A DNA stretch of 64,000 nucleotides from Mikania micrantha. Lineage: Eukaryota > Streptophyta > Magnoliopsida > Asterales > Asteraceae. The stretch covers positions 60,111,067-60,175,066 of the forward strand of contig CM018698.1 in NCBI GenBank assembly GCA_009363875.1. The letters run 5' to 3'. This document shows, piece after piece, positions 58,528 through 64,000 of the stretch; the stretch's first letter is position 1; each line of letters opens with the position of its first letter. The notes under the pieces are model-generated. The model saw nothing but the letters and a program-made list of their open reading frames with translations. It was not told the origin of the DNA and searched no databases. The translations under genes were made by a program, and so were the position numbers.

Positions 58528-59791
58528 TCATATACTATATATATATTAAAAACCAAGATATGACTCTCTCACATGTTTCACTATTCACTTTCTACTACAT
58601 CTTATGCTTTATGTACAACCAATGAATGCGTATGCTTTACATACATATGTACGTCTCTATACCTGATACCTCTTATCTTCACCGCCTCCCCTTCGTCTTT
58701 TCTCTTTCTCTGGTCCTATTTCACAGTCATTCACGCCTCTTACGGTGGTCGTCGGTGGTAGCCAAAGATGTTCGAGGATTGACATCTCCAGGTAGGGTTT
58801 CACAGGTATGCTTTCACGCCTCTCATGGTGGTTTCACAGCTAGGGTTTCCCTGGCTAACGCCTCATTCCTTCTAAAATTCCCAATTTCATCGTGTTTTAT
58901 TGTGTCCTTTCTGTTCTTCACTCTTTAATCATTTTACAATCTTGAAATTCACAAACAATTCGTCGTCAAAATCTTGATTTTGATCAAACAAGAGTTACAG
59001 GGTCCGATTGATTTATAAAATTTCTGCTAATTGCAGACACCCATTTGGGTAATCTGTTTGTTGATTAATCAAGACTTACAAGATCCTATTGATTCAAGAT
59101 TATATGGTAAACCTTTTGACGACGTCAATTCTGTTCTTAATTTCTGCTAATTGATGATTACAAGAGTTAGAAGATCAAATAATCTGTTTATTAATTATAG
59201 TCTAGATGGGTAATTATGTGTTGTACCCTCGACAAATGATTTTGATTTTGAAAAGAAAAGGGGGAAGAACAAACCGAACCCATTTGCTTTAGACAATGGT
59301 GGTTCAATTCCATATGGGGAAGGGTATTAACCCTATATGCTAGAGAATCCAATTGGGAATCAGATTGAGAAAACATATGTTCTTGGTAAATAATTGGGTA
59401 GAGGTGAATTTGGGGTTACTTATTTATTTACTGATAACTCAAGTGGTGTTAACTATTAACACAGGATGTTTGGTAAAACTAATCTGTAAACATGTTTGTA
59501 GTCAGCAAACTGGATGTTAACGTATATTCTAACAATCAAATTAACAAATGTTTCAGCAATATCATCAATTATTAGGTTCGTGTCACATAATTTTGCACTA
59601 TTAATACTATATCAGGAAGTTAGAAATAATCTTATATACAATTATCACCATATACTAAGATATTTACAAAATTGATTATTAAATAGTATAAACCTGAAAG
59701 GAAGGATTTTATCTACATAGTGAATCAAAGAAAAAAGGGCAGCAAGAAGAACTGGCATAATATCATTTAATCCATTATATATTAAGGTTTT
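58528..59791 (+). other. Possible Helitron 5' end and non-coding region
   Basis: tcatatactatatatatatt at 58528 after host A resembles a Helitron 5' terminus, but no matching hairpin/CTAG end was found downstream. Short open frames near 58573-58928 show no recognisable protein. The rest up to 59791 has no identified feature. Confidence 0.3.
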
Positions 59792-61734
59792 TGTGACACC
59801 CCGTAATTTCCAGGTCAGCTTATTACTTATTTAAAGGTTTATTTAAATGCATTATGTACACGTGGCACTAGAATTAGATTAATTTAGTGTGACACGTGGC
59901 ACGACAGTACGAACACTGGCATACGACTAGATAATTCGTGGAATTATCGACAAACAGCACACACGTGTCAAAACACACGAACGTTGGTGAACGTCAAGCA
60001 CATTGTGTAGCACAACACTCGAAACTTCACGAAACACTTCACAAGTCAATTATGGCTAATAATTGACTATTAAAGTCCAAGCGACGCTCGAACGATGTTC
60101 TACAGTCGAGAAACGGGCAAGAATGGGCCCAGAACCTCAAAACAAGTTAAATGGGCTTGTCAATTAGGCCAGGCGGTACGCCTGACCCGAGACGTCCACC
60201 CGGGGCGATACGCGCGAGACACAGAAGGCGCCTCGCACATCTGGCCAACCCGCGCGTAACGACGGGAGATACCCCCCACGTCAGGCGATACGCCTGGCTT
60301 GTCAGAGTCGCCAAACAGCTTTTTAAACCCCCAAGATCATCATCATACCTATCCTCATCATTTTAATCCACAACTCACGCCACAACTCGGTCAACTTCAT
60401 CTTCAACCTCCTGTTTCAGCCATTTTCCACCATTATTAACCTCTTTGAAGCTCCACATTGGAAGATCGAAGCTTATTTCTCACTTGGAAGCTCGAAGAAC
60501 CACCACCACCTCGCGATTTCTGAAGGTTCTTGCTGTCCAGAAGCTCTAGAAGCTGTTATCACCATCATCTCGAAGTTCCAGAAGCTTTAGAGGTAGTCTA
60601 TTCATCTCTCATGGCTTAAAACCACCATATTTCGCACATGCACGCTCATAAACACACATGCAAGCCCCATGGACTTGCATGCACGAATTTTCTCGATATT
60701 GAATCTGGGTTTATTGATAAACCTACTGTTAATGATGAACTATGATGTTATTATTGAGTTTTGTGATGATCTAAAGTGATGGGTATGAACCCCTATGCTT
60801 AAAATGATGATTTGTGATGATATTGATGCATGCATGTATGATCTAAAGCATTTTAGATGATTTTAATTACATTAGGATGATTCTTGATGATGTTTAAGAG
60901 TTTGTGCAAGATTAGATCATGATCTTGATGGTTAAAATGTGATTAATTGGCACACTTGCTATTTTTAGAAACTTTGTAGTTACAAACTAGTGTTATGGAT
61001 GATATGGTGAACATGCATGTATAGAGAATTGTTGTTAAGAGGTTTTGATGATGTTTGTAGCCATACTTGTCATTATTACTATTTTTAGAAACTTTTCTAG
61101 TTAGAATGTTGATAGATGATGAATTTGATTATGTTGACATGATTAAATGTTGCTAGAAGATAGATTGTGATGTTTGGTGATATGAAAATTGGTTTAGAGA
61201 TGTTAAAATGGTTATTTTTATGCAAAACTAGAAAGTTACTATATTTAGTAACTTTAATTTTACAAAAACCGGTTTGTCAACGTGTTGAATGATTTGAACA
61301 TGCTAAATGACTTAATATGCTATGATATGATGATTAGATGATAAGTTAGATGGTTTCCGATGTCACGAATGCTATAAATGGAAACTTTCCATTTTAGGAA
61401 ACTTTTGTGCACTAACATGTTATAAACGACTTATGTGAATCCGTATGATGATGTGCTATGTGTTAACATGATCCCGTAGGACTACTGAACATGCTAGAAC
61501 TATAAAACCGTTATGCTTTGTGAACTTTCCATAAATGGAAACTTACTATAAATAGTAAGTTGTCCATAGACGCGATTTGCGTGTTTTGCACACGACAAAC
61601 ACTTACACGATTGCTACACGATTCACAACCGTCACACGGTTCACCAACGGGTCGTTGACTTGACACGGTCAACTTTGGTCAACTCTAGTCAAACACGGTC
61701 AATGTGGACCAACACAGTCAAACACGGTCAATGT
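59792..61734 (+). repeat. Long gypsy-type LTR, + orientation, truncated at its 3' side
   Basis: Starts TGTGACACCCCGTAATTTCC (a typical start for long plant gypsy LTRs). From about 60536 to 61734 it is the inverted counterpart of about 62755-64000. Near the end are repeated (a)cacggtcaa motifs. It stops abruptly at ...cggtcaatgt where the oppositely oriented copy begins. No coding sequence. Confidence 0.65.
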
Positions 61735-64000
61735 TGTCACACCCCCAAATTCCCACTCGTGGTGTATATCCACGTGGATGTGACGTGTCCAGAATCACAG
61801 CTCAAGGTCATATAGAACGCCTCTATATGCGTTTACAAATCCAAGTTTGACACATACACATAACAAAATAGTTTGCAGCGGAATAAAAATCATCATAACA
61901 TGTTGCAGCGGAAAATCAATTGTTTGACAAAATGCGGCGGAAATAAATATGTTTGAATACATAGATCAAATGTAATTGTTTTCAAAAGCTAAACATAAAC
62001 AGAAATGCATAAATGTCCCTATGCTCGTTTTCTTAAACGTGCATTCATGGATGTCCATCATCTTGTCAGTTACCTGAGAATACAAGTTTGAAAACAAGTG
62101 TCAACACAATGGTTGGTGAGTTCACAGGTTTTGATATACATATAGTAATGAAAAGTGTGTCATGCTGTTTATCAAATGTTAGTACCGAGCCCTAGGCCCA
62201 AAGTGTCAGTGCGTCACTACCGAACTAGACTTGTTTGTCCTTGCCTCCGCTATGCCTCGTATGCATAGCAAGTTAGGTCAGAATTTGCACGGGTTATGAC
62301 ATCCAGTCAACATAGTGCCCCGTGGGGTTAGTCATTCCCTAATGGATCCATCCAAATCTACCACGTTGTTCGTACATTAACGGTAAGACTTTGTGAGGGC
62401 TTAATACGAGTTCAACACTTAATGTTTGTCCAATAAACCAGCATACACAAAAATGTTTGTACAGTAATAGATGTTTGACTCGATGCAACTAGTATTCTCC
62501 CCCTATTTAAAAGCGTTTGAAAAAGAGTAAAGAGGGGCCGTAAACTCACCTTAGTGATGAAGTAGTGTGTAAGCGTAAGCTCCTGAACGTCAAGTAGCAC
62601 GTCTCGGTCACCGGCAACCTATATCGTATACCGTATGTGAGTTCGTGTAAGTGACCGTGCTAGTGTTCGTGTTAGTGCTCATGTTCGTGCCCAACAACCC
62701 TTGGTTGTTCATGTTTGTCCGTGTCGGTCCACATTGACCGTGTTTGCTCGTGTTGGTCCATATTGACCGTGTTTGACTGTGTTGGTCCACATTGACCGTG
62801 TTTGACTAGAGTTGACCAAAGTTGACCGTGTTTGACCAAAGTTGACCGTGTCAAGTCAACGACCCGTTGGTGAACCGTGTGACGGTTTGTGACTCGTGTA
62901 GCAATCGTGTAAGTGTTTGTCGTGTGCAAAACGCGTAGGTCGCGTTTATGGACAACTTACTATTTATAGTAAGTTTCCATTTTTAGAAAGTTCACAAAGC
63001 ATGACGGTTTTATAGTTCTAGCATGTTCAATAGTCCTACGGGATCATGTTAACACATAGCACATCATCATACGGATTCACATAAGTCGTTTACAACATGT
63101 TAGTACACAAAAGTTTCCTAAAATGGAAAGTTTCCATTTTTAGTATACGTGACATCGGAAACCATCTAACTTAGCATCTAATCATCATGTTATAACATAT
63201 TAAGCCATTTAGCAAGCTCAAATCATTCAAAACGTTCATAAGTTGGTTTTTGTAAAAATAAAGTTACTAAATATAGTAACTTTCTAATTTTGCATAGAAA
63301 TGACCATTTAACATTTCTAAACCAATTTTTATATCACCAATCATCATAATAAACCACTTAACATCATTTAATCATGTCATCTCATCCCAAATTATCATTT
63401 AACAACATTCTAACTAGAAAAGTTACTAAAAATAGTAACAATGACAAGGATGACTACAAACACCATCAAAACCACTTTCTAACAAATCAAATCATCATAT
63501 TATCATCCTAACAACAATTCTACATACATGCATGCTCATTACTTTCACCAAATCACCAACTTGTAACTAAAAAGTTTCTAAATATGGCAAGTTTGTCTAC
63601 AAATCACATTTTAACCATCCTAATCACAATCTAATCTTGCAAGGACACTTATACATCATCATGAATCATTTCAACATCAACAAGACTATCTAAAAAGCCT
63701 TAGATCATACATGCATGTCCATATCTCATCACAAAACATCATTTTAAGCAACAAGACCCATACTCATCATCATAGATCATCATAGATCATCATCTAAACA
63801 CTTTAGATCATCATAAAACACATTAAAATCAACAAACCCAGAAGATAAATTCGTGCATGTGGAGTGCTAGTGATTGCATGTGGCCAAAATGGCTTGCATG
63901 TGGGTTTAGAGGTGATTTTAGGCTACTTTGAGTGTAGATACTACCTCACTAAGCTTCAAATCCACGAGTTGGAGCCTGGAGCAGGTTGTGAGGCTTCTGG
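61735..64000 (-). repeat. Long gypsy-type LTR, - orientation, continuing past the window
   Basis: On the minus strand this ends GGGGGTGTGACA at 61735. Typical LTR 3'-half features read on the minus strand are TTCCGCTGCAACATG, GTATTCTCAGGTAACTGAC and TGTGAACTCACCAACCATTG. The outer part (about 62755-64000) matches the + copy inverted; 61735-62755 supplies the part of the LTR missing from that copy. Combined length suggests an LTR of about 3 kb. Confidence 0.65.

Noticed and set aside
58573..58928. Two overlapping open frames that could be a small gene
   Set aside because: No recognisable domain, no splice or conservation signal, and composition like that of the surrounding DNA.
60151..60366. 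71-codon Arg/Pro-rich open frame
   Set aside because: It lies inside a long LTR and reflects local GC-rich sequence (cgcctgacccgagacg...).
62608..62929. Repeated QTRSMWTNT-like peptide, or a CRISPR-like array
   Set aside because: The repeats (gttggtccacattgaccgtg) are short, imperfect, and part of the LTR; no regular spacers.

Overview
This window is nuclear DNA from a flowering plant, most likely a eudicot and perhaps an Asteraceae (the family guess rests only on the style of the long LTRs and is weak). The evidence is intron-rich genes of clear plant families, a chloroplast-targeted starch enzyme, a plant-type PPR gene, a plastid 16S rRNA scrap, and dense LTR retrotransposon, SINE, hAT/MITE and Helitron content.

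Three host genes are visible. (1) The 3' part of an HBS1-like translational GTPase lies on + at 4481-7311. Only its last four exons are present. The GTPase domain would lie left of the window, beyond an intron of at least 4.4 kb filled with transposons. (2) A complete two-exon mitochondrial-type PPR gene (ortholog of Arabidopsis At1g60770) lies on + at 8691-11098, with site II promoter motifs. (3) A complete alpha-glucan, water dikinase gene (GWD1/SEX1/R1) occupies 44212-19689 on -. I reconstructed 32 exons that join into one open frame of 1404 codons, with transit peptide, two CBM45 modules and the catalytic phosphohistidine. Its 24.5 kb length comes from intronic transposons.

Mobile elements fill the rest. 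1-2719: gypsy-derived element with a damaged gag and no pol, carrying a hAT element in one LTR. 2871-3169: solo LTR. 11316-16096: Ty1/copia element with TSD, PBS and PPT, almost open in integrase-RT-RNase H. 16455-17890: copia RT debris and a gypsy-like LTR. GWD1 introns: a 4.6 kb copia element inside a MITE, a decayed copia lacking integrase and RT, and several SINEs. Three of these SINEs form a composite family of about 260-290 bp with target duplications of about 13 to 21 bp.

Upstream of GWD1 (44.2-64 kb) I see no intact gene. The region holds Helitron-like elements (47613-50374 on -, 50680-53970 on + with a captured RING-protein fragment, and a probable third ending at 56444), a SINE with TSD, a 64-bp plastid 16S fragment, and two oppositely oriented copies of one very long LTR (59792-64000), one apparently inserted into the other.

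No operon, CRISPR, integron or defence system is present. The novelty candidates are the composite SINE family, the gene-capturing Helitron, the self-nested long LTR, and how GWD1 tolerates its insertions. All coordinates and splice sites were read by eye and no alignment was run.
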